Positions 34,518 to 43,085 of a DNA stretch of 64,000 bases are shown here, piece by piece (positions within the stretch are counted from its first letter, which is position 1; the number at the start of each line of letters is the position of its first letter). The position numbers and the translations under genes were made by a program. The DNA is from JBEGHD01 sp049334165 (GTDB lineage: Bacteria; Bacteroidota; Bacteroidia; Flavobacteriales_D; Sanyastnellaceae), in assembly GCA_049334165.1 (NCBI GenBank), contig JBEGHD010000002.1; one strand, given 5' to 3'. The notes under the pieces are model-generated. The model was not told where the DNA came from, did not search any database, and saw only the letters and a program-made list of their open reading frames with translations.

Positions 34518-35651
34518 TTATGGAAGGTTTTTCAAAAAGGATTTCATCTCCCCCAGGTATGAGTCTAGCTTTTTGTCGATTCCTTCGAAAGATGGGTAGT
34601 CGTTGCTTAGCTCTCTGTCGATCTGCTCAATTACCAAGTCAGATATTGACTTTGGTACGTCAACTACTGGGAGAAACTTGAATATCCCTCCCCTAATCAT
34701 ACCATTCTCCAAATATGGGAGCCATTCTGCAAACAAGCTGTGATTATAAGCCATTTGTCCCGGCAGACCCAAAGTGGTGTAGTGGCCATAGCTCCTCGAG
34801 TCTTCAGCAATTACAAAAGAAGGTTTTCGCATGCTAGCAAAATAAATGTGTGAGTGCAACCTATATCCTACATGGAGATCGCAAATCTTTTGATCTTCTA
34901 AAGATTGTAAGTCATAGGCGTGATTCACAACTTCGTAGCCGATTCCTTCAAGTTTTTTTGCCGCTTTAGAAAAACGAGCAGCATCTTTGGAACTCGTGTA
35001 TTTGTCTGCCTTGAGTCCACGATTAAATCCAGCTATTAGCCTAGCATGGGGGAACTCCGCCTTCAATGAGCTAGCCAACTTAAAGGCTTGTTCATGGAAG
35101 TAGTGCTTTTGAGGGAAAGAAAATAAAATAGATTTTATTTCTTCTGGCTTTTGGACCCCTTTTTCGGTAAACTCCAGATTATGCCACACGGGGCATCCAG
35201 TCATCACTACATTATGTATTCCTTTTGAAGTGATCAGATTTTTTGTGAATACGTCTCTTACGCTGATTCCCTTACATTTTTCGAGGAAGAGCCTTGTTCG
35301 ACTGCTAAACTTGAACGTTCGGATTGCTTTGGATGTGAAAGGATACATGTAAGAACCTACGCCCATTAAATAAATTGGAGGCTTTATTCTGTCTAAATTA
35401 TCTACGAAAGGGTACACTTCCGGATAGGACGATTGGCTCACTCCTGGACCACCCATCACGATGATTGCTTCGGCCTCATTAATCGTTTCCAAATGCTCGT
35501 CAAGAGGTTTCCAGGATGGAAATGCCTTCAGTTCTCGATCAGGTCTGACATGCCGGATTAGCTTTTCACTTCTATCACGAATCAAAAAGTCACCTACATT
35601 TTTCTTTGCTCCGTGAAGAACAGCATAAAAAGGCTTTTTCTCGTTTCCCAT
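34518..35651 (-). CDS. Polysaccharide pyruvyl transferase family protein
   Basis: A 377-residue cytoplasmic enzyme of the pyruvyl transferase family, whose members add ketal-linked pyruvate from PEP onto sugars or make related modifications. Motifs are YAVLHGAKKNVGDFLI at the N-terminus, IIVMGGPGVSQ, a central IKSILFSFPQKH and the C-terminal CDLHVGYRLHSHIYFASMRKPS (in part), in which the HxGxRxHSxI pattern is conserved. I chose the ATG at 35651, 1 nt after the stop of the preceding gene; an in-frame ATG at 35699 would overlap the fusion gene by 47 nt and adds no recognisable sequence. It is followed after 6 nt by the flippase gene. Confidence 0.85.
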   Translation of the reverse strand: MGNEKKPFYAVLHGAKKNVGDFLIRDRSEKLIRHVRPDRELKAFPSWKPLDEHLETINEAEAIIVMGGPGVSQSSYPEVYPFVDNLDRIKPPIYLMGVGSYMYPFTSKAIRTFKFSSRTRLFLEKCKGISVRDVFTKNLITSKGIHNVVMTGCPVWHNLEFTEKGVQKPEEIKSILFSFPQKHYFHEQAFKLASSLKAEFPHARLIAGFNRGLKADKYTSSKDAARFSKAAKKLEGIGYEVVNHAYDLQSLEDQKICDLHVGYRLHSHIYFASMRKPSFVIAEDSRSYGHYTTLGLPGQMAYNHSLFAEWLPYLENGMIRGGIFKFLPVVDVPKSISDLVIEQIDRELSNDYPSFEGIDKKLDSYLGEMKSFLKNLP

Positions 35652-35652
35652 G

Positions 35653-37347
35653 TTATCTTTTCTCTTTCGAAATATCTGATGAAAGGTATGCAAAATCATG
35701 CGCCTGTTCGCCTCTCAACAAAGTTTCGATGAGTTGAACTACCCTTTTTCTGCCTGACTTTACATCCTGCGATAGTAGCTGCTGGTGCATTTCTTCTCGC
35801 AGTTTGACATTTTCCACTAACGATCTGAAATTCTCAAGAATTTCCTTTTCAGTAATCTCGGCACCAAGCCCAAGAGTACAAAATCCATTTTCTGGGCTTG
35901 CAAAAGCGTGGGTCAGTTCTCGAGAGTTCTGCGCCATAACAATACCCGGTATTCCCATGCTGGCTACTTCAAAAGTGGTTCGGCCTGCACTGGTGAAGAT
36001 CAGGTCGGCACTCGCCATTAGCTCCGAAAGGTGGGCGACATCGCGATAAACGGTGAGGTTTGTCCACTCTCCGAGTGAGTCAATGTTCTCATATCCCAGA
36101 CCTGCCACAACTGTGATGTCGATTACATGCTGTTGGCAATAATCATAAATGGATGCGACAGTTTTTGCGGTCAGGTTATTCGGGTCAACTCCTCCAAAAC
36201 AGAGTAGTACGTTTTTAACCTCCTTTTTAATGTTTTTGACTGGCTCAGAATAGAGAAACTCCGGTCTAAGGCAGAAGTATTTTGGACCTGAAAATTGGTG
36301 GTGTTCTTCGTCATGTTTTTCTGGATACATCGCGTTGATGAGCATGTCGGCCATATCAGCACCAGCTCCCAGGTCTTCGATGTTAACAATCAAGCGTCCT
36401 TTCTTTTGAATGCTGCTCATGTATTGCTCGGTGGTGTCGAGCCTGTCGTTGATGATGAGGTCTGGGTTGATTTTATTAATGTCCTCTGCGATGTCTGTGT
36501 GCTCTTGCTTAAATAGTTTGTAGTGAGTTTGAGAAATCTTGTTGAAAGCCAGGTCGCTTTTTCCGTCTACCAAAAACGTGACACCATGAGCGACAAGCTC
36601 ATCAGCAAGCATCAAAGTGTTGTAGACATGGCCCATTCCAATTTCTGGATAGCCCGAGACAACAAACAGGACTTTTTTTCTCGCCAGGTAATACTCACAG
36701 AGATTCCAATCTTCGTGGGAGTCAATGTCGATTTGCTCAGCTCCGTTGAGAAGAAATAGATCAACAGACTCTCCAATTCTTGAACTTTCTGAAATCACGT
36801 CCGACCTGCAAATCAAAAAACTTCCCGTTTCCTTGTAAGTTGGTGTGAGTTGCTGGCGATTTACACGCTCGGTGAAGTTTGGCAGAAACATGCCATCTTC
36901 CTTGCGCCATGTAAGGTGAGTGTCATTGGTTGCAGAAATGATGGTGTGAAAAGAAGGCTCATCGATCATTCGTTTTATGGCCATGTCTAAGGACTCAACC
37001 TTGAGCAAAGGTGAGGTGGGCTGCAAGGTGATGATGAACTGATAGTCCTTTCCACTCTTCTTTGAGGTTTCCTTGTAGGCATTGTAGATGACGGGGTCCA
37101 GAGTTGTTACGTCATCAGCCAGTTTTTCGGGTCTTTGATGGATCTGGGCGCCAAATTTTTCAGCCATCGTGAGTATCTCCCGGTCTTCACTTGAGACCAC
37201 CACGTCCGGTCTGAATCTAGAACGGAGTCCGTTTTGGATTGAATAATAAATGAGTGGCTTGCCGTGAAGAATTCTCAGATTTTTCCTCGGAATCCCTTTA
37301 GAACCTCCTCTGGCAGGTATAACTACAAGAATATGTGGGCTATTCAA
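35653..37347 (-). CDS. CMP-nonulosonate synthetase fused to a PseG-like domain
   Basis: A 564-residue two-domain protein. Residues 1 to about 225 form an acylneuraminate cytidylyltransferase (NeuA/PseF family): VVIPARGGSKGIPRKNL (CTP-binding, 8-24), TLQPTSPLL and the closing EQIDIDSHEDW. Residues about 228-564 form a GT-B-like domain of the PseG type (UDP-sugar hydrolase of the pseudaminic acid pathway): VLFVVSGYPEIGMGHVYN, NDRLDTTEQY, VLLCFGGVDPNNL and SAGRTTFEVASMGIPGIVM. The usual enzymes are separate; the fusion brings two non-consecutive steps (release of UDP before the synthase, and CMP activation after it) into one chain. It overlaps the preceding gene by 8 nt. The activity is inferred from family membership. 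Confidence 0.88.
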   Translation of the reverse strand: MNSPHILVVIPARGGSKGIPRKNLRILHGKPLIYYSIQNGLRSRFRPDVVVSSEDREILTMAEKFGAQIHQRPEKLADDVTTLDPVIYNAYKETSKKSGKDYQFIITLQPTSPLLKVESLDMAIKRMIDEPSFHTIISATNDTHLTWRKEDGMFLPNFTERVNRQQLTPTYKETGSFLICRSDVISESSRIGESVDLFLLNGAEQIDIDSHEDWNLCEYYLARKKVLFVVSGYPEIGMGHVYNTLMLADELVAHGVTFLVDGKSDLAFNKISQTHYKLFKQEHTDIAEDINKINPDLIINDRLDTTEQYMSSIQKKGRLIVNIEDLGAGADMADMLINAMYPEKHDEEHHQFSGPKYFCLRPEFLYSEPVKNIKKEVKNVLLCFGGVDPNNLTAKTVASIYDYCQQHVIDITVVAGLGYENIDSLGEWTNLTVYRDVAHLSELMASADLIFTSAGRTTFEVASMGIPGIVMAQNSRELTHAFASPENGFCTLGLGAEITEKEILENFRSLVENVKLREEMHQQLLSQDVKSGRKRVVQLIETLLRGEQAHDFAYLSSDISKEKR

Positions 37348-38218
37348 TTTCCTCTGGTTTTATTCTTTCAAATGCATCAATCATTGAGTGCTCAGTGATA
37401 TTAAAGATCTCTACCGAGCAGTGACCGGCATACTCTTTAATTTTGAAATATCCTCTAAAAGCGTGGACGAATTTAATCAGTATTTCGTGCATTTTTCTCG
37501 AACCTTTTCCCAACTTATCCATCGGAGCTGCTTCCTTTTCTTTCGAGTCATAAAAATGTTTCTGAGTTAAGTACACGATATTATCATCTGAGACAAAGAT
37601 TTCTTTCATCCATGAGTGGTCAGCACCAGCTATGAAAATCTTTTGAAACCCAATATTGACACTCAAGATTAATGAGGGGATAAGGACATTATGCGGTCTT
37701 GGCATGCCTAGCCATTTGCTAAAAGCCCAATTTTCAAAAAATCTGAACCCTTCAATTGGAGTTGAAGAAAAATAAACTATTTGAATGTTGGCGTTAGGCG
37801 CAATTTTCTTTTTCCAACGCTCGAATTTTCTTGCGTTTTGGGGGATAAACAGAGTCACTGGCCATTCAGTATTTTCTGAAATAGCGGAGAACAACTTTTC
37901 ACCTTTCCTGAAGTGAAACTCTTCTACATCGTCCATCCACATTTCAGGAGCTGCCAGTACATAATACTTTGGTTTAAGTGCCTTGTAAACATCTGACTCA
38001 GCAAAGTGATTGACACACAATAGCTCTTTTTTGGAGACGAGGCTTTTATTGGCCGCTAAGAAGTTTTTTAGCGAAGGGCCATTCCCAAGGATGATAAGTT
38101 CTGAGTTTTTAGGAGAAATAATTCGAGAGGTTTTTACGAACCTCGAAAAAAAGATCATTCTCAGGATGGAAAGGAAGGTGTTGACAAGGTTTTCAATAAA
38201 TACTTTGAGGGATGTCAT
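37340..38218 (-). CDS. GNGPSLK-motif protein, MptE/DUF115- or GT42-like (possible nonulosonate transferase)
   Basis: A 292-residue protein with an N-terminal hydrophobic or amphipathic helix (about 8-25) and then ELIILGNGPSLKNF (GNGPSLK at 45-51). A LLCVNHFAES motif around 72 and NVLIPSLILSVNIGFQKIFIAGADHSW (in part) follow. The Gly-Asn-Gly-Pro-Ser nucleotide-binding loop is shared by the MptE-like/DUF115 family and by CAZy GT42 sialyltransferases such as Cst-I/II. The NxF motif and the late Gly-Phe-x-x-Ile-Phe-Ile-Ala-Gly-x-Asp pattern resemble the latter. Its place next to a CMP-nonulosonate synthetase makes a transferase role plausible, but I cannot verify the fold. The gene overlaps the fusion gene by 8 nt. 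Confidence 0.6.
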   Translation of the reverse strand: MTSLKVFIENLVNTFLSILRMIFFSRFVKTSRIISPKNSELIILGNGPSLKNFLAANKSLVSKKELLCVNHFAESDVYKALKPKYYVLAAPEMWMDDVEEFHFRKGEKLFSAISENTEWPVTLFIPQNARKFERWKKKIAPNANIQIVYFSSTPIEGFRFFENWAFSKWLGMPRPHNVLIPSLILSVNIGFQKIFIAGADHSWMKEIFVSDDNIVYLTQKHFYDSKEKEAAPMDKLGKGSRKMHEILIKFVHAFRGYFKIKEYAGHCSVEIFNITEHSMIDAFERIKPEEIE

Positions 38219-38314
38219 TTTAAGTCTCCGTCAGTTTATTATCGGTTTAAGAATAGTTGCGACTTGAAAATAGTGTTCAAAATTAACTTTTTCTCAAACC
38301 TTTTCAGTTGCTAT

Positions 38315-39202
38315 CTACCTCCCCGTAAAATACCCCCAAAAGCTGAAAAACATAATCTTGATAACCTTGGTTTTGGCTGGTTCGCCTTTTATGAGGTAAC
38401 CCAGACTGAGGATGAAGGAGGCGAAGACCTTGAAAAGGTAATCGAAAAATTTTTCGATAGCTTTTAATGGTTTGCCTTTAACGAGCTTCCTGTACTCCTT
38501 GCCATTCGCTCTGGCCAGGCTGACGATACCTTCTTCAGAAACTCGCGAGCTGGGAATGTGATGTCGAACTGATGCTTTTGGGTAATACAGTGTTTTGTAG
38601 CCGTGAGCACTCACCTGATTAAAGATGTAGCGGTCGTCCCAACGATTTTTTGTGCGTTCGGTGTCGAACAGTCCGATGGTTTTAAAAATCTCTTTTCGAA
38701 AGGCCATGTTGCAACCTACAGGCGTTTTCTTTCCAAAAGTCTTTGGCTCTTCACCCTGATCGACTTTTGCAACCATTCCCCAGAGATGCGGTGTCAACCA
38801 TTTCGGCTCTTCGCCATCATAAAATGGAGTTACTTTTCCACCAAGAGCAGCATAATCCGGGAAGTTCCCAAAGGCTTCCACTATCGCTTCTGCGTAACTG
38901 GGTGAAGCCACCGCATCGTCATCGATGTAGGAGATAAATTTGCCCTTCGACTCTTTTATTCCGCGGTTTCTGGCGAAAGAAAGACCCTGATTTTTTTCGA
39001 TATAGTAGCCAAAATTCACCTCCTGGTGGGTTTGTTCAAAAGCTTTCGAAACTTCCTCGGTCTGATCTGTCGAGTTGTTGTTGATTACAATGACCTCGTA
39101 CCTATCTTTTGAAAGCGTTTGACCTGCTAATGACTCAAGAGCTGCGGGTAAAAAATCGCTTCGGTTGTAAGTGCAGATAACGATGGAAAGCTCTAATGGC
39201 AT
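38315..39202 (-). CDS. Glycosyltransferase family 2
   Basis: A 295-residue GT-A glycosyltransferase with LSIVICTYNRSDFLPAALESL (in part), VIVINNNSTDQT, NQGLSFARNRG and the metal-binding FISYIDDDAVA (DDD). The PVGCNMAFRKEIF motif and the late DRYIFN are also present, as in rhamnosyl- or galactosyl-type GT2 enzymes. A hydrophobic C-terminal stretch may bind the membrane. I took the ATG at 39202 because it lies four residues before the first strand. An in-frame GTG at 39292, overlapping the end of the AddB gene as GTGA, would add 30 residues with no family match. It leads a run of glycan genes on the same strand, with a 96-nt gap to the next. Confidence 0.85.
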   Translation of the reverse strand: MPLELSIVICTYNRSDFLPAALESLAGQTLSKDRYEVIVINNNSTDQTEEVSKAFEQTHQEVNFGYYIEKNQGLSFARNRGIKESKGKFISYIDDDAVASPSYAEAIVEAFGNFPDYAALGGKVTPFYDGEEPKWLTPHLWGMVAKVDQGEEPKTFGKKTPVGCNMAFRKEIFKTIGLFDTERTKNRWDDRYIFNQVSAHGYKTLYYPKASVRHHIPSSRVSEEGIVSLARANGKEYRKLVKGKPLKAIEKFFDYLFKVFASFILSLGYLIKGEPAKTKVIKIMFFSFWGYFTGR

Positions 39203-39288
39203 GTGCTGATCTTTGATAACGATTTTTTCGAGCGGCCAAAGATAAAAAGATTGAACCTTCCAGACCTTCTTATCACCGATCGCTACAA

Positions 39289-42042
39289 TCACTCACAATA
39301 CTCGCAAAAGTTTGCATCGGGATTGTGGACAAATGGCTGTTCGAGAAGGTAGATTTCTGAAAGTAGTTCGCCCAAAAATGCTCTGAACTCGTCCAAAACT
39401 TCAGTCGTGATTTTCGGACTGCCATTCACTATTAAGGGCAGAAACCCAGAGCCGATGTTTTTCAGTGAAATCATTCCCGGTCGCAGCTTTTCCAGATCTC
39501 CGTCATAGTTTTCGCTATAGGCAAGGCAGTAGCAAAGCAGTTGAATGGCCTTGGGCTTTTTTCTCAGACTTCCCATGTCGGTAACCTTCAGGTCCGAAGG
39601 ATCGACCTTCCCGGTTTTGTAGTCGATGATTCTGATCTCATCTCCGTAGCGATCGATGCGGTCGGCTTTTCCATTAATCCGCACGGTCTTATCCTCAAAC
39701 CCAGGAAGCAAGACTTCCGGTCTCATTTCTATTTCCAGCGATTCAATCGTCACAGCGATGCTGTTCTCCTTGACTTTGGCAATCTGACTGCGGTCTTTTG
39801 TCAAAAAGCGGAAAATGTACTCTCGAGCAACCTCAAAAGTGAGCAGGTTCTCACCGTGAGAAATATTCTTCGAGTATGAATTTTTGAACTGCCTTTCGAG
39901 CTCTTCATTTGCTTTGGCCAAAATTGAAGTGACATCTTCCGGAGCAATCACTTTTTTCTCGTAAGGCTTGTAGAGTTCTTCGAGCGTGTCGTGCACCACT
40001 GTTCCAAAAGTCGACAGCTCAATTCGCTCTTCCACTTCTTCTCGCTCCCGGAGTTTGAGGATGTAGCGATAGTAGAAGTTGAGTGGGCAATCGAGATAGA
40101 GATTGATGGCCGAAGGGGAAATGCCATAGTCCAAAACTCCATCCACAACCTTGAGCATATCTGCAGTTTTTTCCACCTTCGACTCGGGTTTTACCGTGTC
40201 AGAAGGAGTGTTGATGAAGTGGTTAGTGATCTTAACCTCTGAGTTGTAAGCGGGCAACTCACATTCAATTTGTGCAAGAAAACGACTTTTCTCCACGCTT
40301 CCCATTTCATCGGCTACGGTACTGTAGACCAAATCGACTTTTTTAGCGCGCTGGAGCAATCGGTAAAAGTAGTAGGCGAAAATAGCATCGCGCTGCTGGT
40401 AAGTGGGCAGTCCGTAGTGTTTCTTTAGGTCGAAAGGAATGAAGGACTGGTCAAATTTCGACTGCGGGAGAATCTCTTCGTTTGCGCTCAAAATTACCAC
40501 GTGCTCGAAATCCACCGCCCGTGTTTCGAGCATTCCCAACACCTGCAGTCCGCTTAAAGGCTCTCCGATAAAAGAAAGATTTTCCTGGCGTAGCAGCTGA
40601 TTCCAAAGCTTTCTGTAGCCGTTCACAGAGTTTATGAAAGGATACTTCGACAAGTAATTCTCCAGCTTGTTGATCAGTAGAGAAAATCGAAAAGTCATTT
40701 CCCTGTGTAGCGGCTCATCGTTCGATTCTTTGAGGTTTTCAGCCAAAAGCCGCTGTTGTGCAATCAGTGTTTCCGTGTCTTTCGGTCTTTCCAGCAAATG
40801 AATTACATTTTCAAAAAGTGGAAACTCGCTTGTCAGCTCTTCCGGATCGATCCAGATGAGATTGTTCTGTTGGATGTGGTTCTGAATCTTTTCGGTCAGC
40901 TCACCATCTTCCCGATTGACCACAGCTTTCATTCCCGGTTGGGAAATGCATTTAATCAGGTGGCGGTAGTAAATCTTGTTTTGCCCACTCTGGTCTTTGC
41001 TGCGATGCTCTATCAACTCCAGATGATTGTCGAATACGACTTTCAGACTGGTGAACTCCAGCGGCAATCCCATGGTCACGTTTACTCTGTCGGTGCCTTG
41101 AGGCAAACTACTCAACACAGGCATCAAAAGTGATTCGTCTGTGAGTACAATGGCCGTGTTTTCAGGATTATCGGTTTTTTCTTCGAGAATCGAACTCAGT
41201 GCTTTTGCCTGCCCAATGCGACTGGCAGTGGCGATCTGACGAATCTCCCGCTTACCGGTTTTTAGCAGCTCGTACTTGTTGCTTAGCTGTCGATTGTCTT
41301 TTTCGAGTTCTCTAAAAAAAGTGCCCGCTTCCTGAATTGGATTGTCAGTGTAATAGGCATCAGCATCCCACAGGCAAGTGGCGAGCTCGCGATCTTCTAG
41401 TTCATAAATAATTTTTTTCTCCGCTTTCGTCAGCGCATTCAGTCCCAAAATCCAGACGTGGTCGTAGGGCATCTTACCCATCCATTCATTTGGTTTCTCG
41501 GCACACCAGCGCTTAACTTGTCCAGTTGTGGTTGTATTTTTTTTCTCTAGTCTTGGAATGAAGTTTTCGTAGAGTTTGCCAAGTCGTTCCCAAAAGGCAG
41601 CGAAATTGCGTTGCTCTTGTGTGAGGTCGGGATCGTTGAGGCTCCAACCTTCAATTTCTTTGATATCGGTGATCTGCCTGAAAATGGTTTCAGGAGGAAT
41701 GAGGTAGTTATCGATCTCGTTGAAATCGCGCAGCGCCATGCTTCCCCACGAACTAAAACTTTCAAAGGGCTCTTGTACGTTGGGATAAAGCTCGCAGTAA
41801 GTGTCGAAAAGCTCAAAAATCAGGCTTGTAGAATCGAGCGTGTTTTTACCACTCACTTTTTCCAGAAACTGATCGAATGCAATGATTTGAGGCGACCAGA
41901 TTGATTTTCCGGCCAGATTTGAGTAATGCTTTTTGAAAAACCTTCCGGCACGCTTGCCCGGCAGCACAACGGCAATCTTTCCTGCATCGGCACCGTGGCG
42001 TTCGTAGATCTTTTCAGCGCAGTCCTGGAGAAATGTTTTCAA
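39289..42042 (-). CDS. AddB-like PD-(D/E)XK exonuclease
   Basis: A 917-residue protein of the AddB/RexB type, the partner of AddA in the RecBCD-like resection of DNA ends. The N-terminal half is a degenerate helicase fold (VVLPGKRAGRFFKKHY, and the later VVILSANEEILPQ). The C-terminal nuclease shows SPSAINLYLDCPLNFYYRYIL (in part), STFGTVVHDTLEELY, GKADRID and RIIDYKTGKVD, with the active-site Asp and Lys present. One Cys lies in the SAINLYLDC region and two at the very end (FCEYCE), where the family normally has a four-Cys iron-sulfur site; the fourth Cys is missing as the protein stops. addA-like is 13.7 kb away on the other strand. Confidence 0.88.
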   Translation of the reverse strand: MKTFLQDCAEKIYERHGADAGKIAVVLPGKRAGRFFKKHYSNLAGKSIWSPQIIAFDQFLEKVSGKNTLDSTSLIFELFDTYCELYPNVQEPFESFSSWGSMALRDFNEIDNYLIPPETIFRQITDIKEIEGWSLNDPDLTQEQRNFAAFWERLGKLYENFIPRLEKKNTTTTGQVKRWCAEKPNEWMGKMPYDHVWILGLNALTKAEKKIIYELEDRELATCLWDADAYYTDNPIQEAGTFFRELEKDNRQLSNKYELLKTGKREIRQIATASRIGQAKALSSILEEKTDNPENTAIVLTDESLLMPVLSSLPQGTDRVNVTMGLPLEFTSLKVVFDNHLELIEHRSKDQSGQNKIYYRHLIKCISQPGMKAVVNREDGELTEKIQNHIQQNNLIWIDPEELTSEFPLFENVIHLLERPKDTETLIAQQRLLAENLKESNDEPLHREMTFRFSLLINKLENYLSKYPFINSVNGYRKLWNQLLRQENLSFIGEPLSGLQVLGMLETRAVDFEHVVILSANEEILPQSKFDQSFIPFDLKKHYGLPTYQQRDAIFAYYFYRLLQRAKKVDLVYSTVADEMGSVEKSRFLAQIECELPAYNSEVKITNHFINTPSDTVKPESKVEKTADMLKVVDGVLDYGISPSAINLYLDCPLNFYYRYILKLREREEVEERIELSTFGTVVHDTLEELYKPYEKKVIAPEDVTSILAKANEELERQFKNSYSKNISHGENLLTFEVAREYIFRFLTKDRSQIAKVKENSIAVTIESLEIEMRPEVLLPGFEDKTVRINGKADRIDRYGDEIRIIDYKTGKVDPSDLKVTDMGSLRKKPKAIQLLCYCLAYSENYDGDLEKLRPGMISLKNIGSGFLPLIVNGSPKITTEVLDEFRAFLGELLSEIYLLEQPFVHNPDANFCEYCE

Positions 42043-42104
42043 GCGAATTTAATTTCAAAGTGAGGATCGAAAATAGAAAATTCGCCCGAGCTTGGACTTG
42101 CCAG

Positions 42105-42722
42105 TCAGGCCTTGAACCCTCTGCCTACAAATCTCAAAAACTCTTTGAAACTTTCTTTCTTGGTGAAAACATTGAGCATTTCACGAAAATGAGCTTTTCC
42201 GCCAGAGTTTTTTTCTCTTGAAGCTTCGATTTCTTTTTGAAGATTTTCGGGCTTGGGTCTGGTAAAAGATGAGGTACTCTGACCAGAACTTTGCACCTGG
42301 CTGTCTTCGAGCATTTTTGCAAGCTCATCGGCTAGTTTGTAGTGATCCTTTGCTTCCTGCTTGTAGCCGAGTTGCTCTTGTAGTAGACCTAGATTGTTAA
42401 AGCTGATAGCGTCCTCCGGGTCGAGTTCCACCGCTTTTTTGTAGTCGGCTATTGCTCCGTGAAGATCTTTAACCGCACCGCGAATGTAGGCTCGGCTGGC
42501 GTATCGATAACCGTAGTCGGGTTGTAGCTCCACCGATTTGTCCATGTCGGCAAGGGCTTCTTCAAAACGCTCCATGTGGAAGAGGCAAACCCCACGATCA
42601 TGAAAAATATCGGGATTGGTTGGCGTAGTTTCAATCGCTTTAGCAAACCATTTCATCGCTTCGTCCAACTTTTTGTCGCGATACAAACTCATCGCTTTTT
42701 CGTATGCCTTGTTTTCTTCCAT
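42105..42722 (-). CDS. TPR-repeat protein
   Basis: A 205-residue cytoplasmic protein (no signal peptide) with about four tetratricopeptide repeats between residues 5 and 140, for example YEKAMSLYRDKKLDEAMKWF, DIFHDRGVCLFHMERFEEAL, YASRAYIRGAVKDLHGAI and ISFNNLGLLQEQLGYKQEA. The tail is polar and basic. TPRs are protein-protein scaffolds; the partner is unknown. The start at 42722 is preferred over an in-frame ATG at 42770 because the first repeat begins at once after it. It is divergent from the 88-residue gene and lies 62 nt upstream of the AddB gene. Confidence 0.85.
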   Translation of the reverse strand: MEENKAYEKAMSLYRDKKLDEAMKWFAKAIETTPTNPDIFHDRGVCLFHMERFEEALADMDKSVELQPDYGYRYASRAYIRGAVKDLHGAIADYKKAVELDPEDAISFNNLGLLQEQLGYKQEAKDHYKLADELAKMLEDSQVQSSGQSTSSFTRPKPENLQKEIEASREKNSGGKAHFREMLNVFTKKESFKEFLRFVGRGFKA

Positions 42723-42775
42723 ATTGCAAAAGTACTTTAATGATAACGTTCGACAGTTGATTTGGTTCATCCGAT

Positions 42776-42783
42776 TACCTTTG
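42776..42783 (+). promoter_or_regulatory. TACCTTTG box just before the 88-residue gene
   Basis: An exact match to TAnnTTTG that ends only 4 nt before the ATG at 42788; a TTG at 42757-42759 is 16 nt upstream. If used, the transcript would start at or next to the ATG, meaning a leaderless mRNA. It could also be a coincidence. Confidence 0.4.
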
Positions 42784-42787
42784 TGAA

Positions 42788-43054
42788 ATGGAAGAAATTC
42801 AATTTCCTCAGTTCAGAAAATTGTCGAACGATAAATCCTGGTTTCGGGTTGACAGTGCAACTTCAATGACCGAAATTCAAATTATCGGAAGCTCTTACGT
42901 GGTTCATGAGCTGGAGGCGAAAATCCTCCCTGAAAGAAACCTGATTTCGGACGTACTGGAGATGGAAGGCGACCGTTGGAAAAAGGTGAACAGCTCGGAG
43001 TTTGAAAAATTCCTTTCCGACTGTGAAGCAAATCTCAAAAAGGTTGTTTTTTGA
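42788..43054 (+). CDS. Small protein of unknown function
   Basis: An 88-residue acidic soluble protein with no signal peptide, membrane segment or known motif. It starts MEEIQFPQFRKLSNDKSWF, and is predicted by eye as a mixed alpha/beta domain with a final helix FEKFLSDCEANLKKVV. I do not recognise a family. It lies 31 nt upstream of murB on the same strand, so the two may share a transcript. Length and codon use are consistent with a real gene, and the promoter-like box at its start supports it. A longer murB reading frame that would overlap its end was rejected. Confidence 0.65.
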   Translation: MEEIQFPQFRKLSNDKSWFRVDSATSMTEIQIIGSSYVVHELEAKILPERNLISDVLEMEGDRWKKVNSSEFEKFLSDCEANLKKVVF

Positions 43055-43085
43055 AAATCGAACAAATTCGAAAAGTTCTTCGCCC

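Noticed and set aside
35652..35699. Longer N-terminus for the pyruvyl transferase
   Set aside because: It would overlap the fusion gene by 47 nt, whereas the ATG at 35651 follows its stop by 1 nt and fits the family start.
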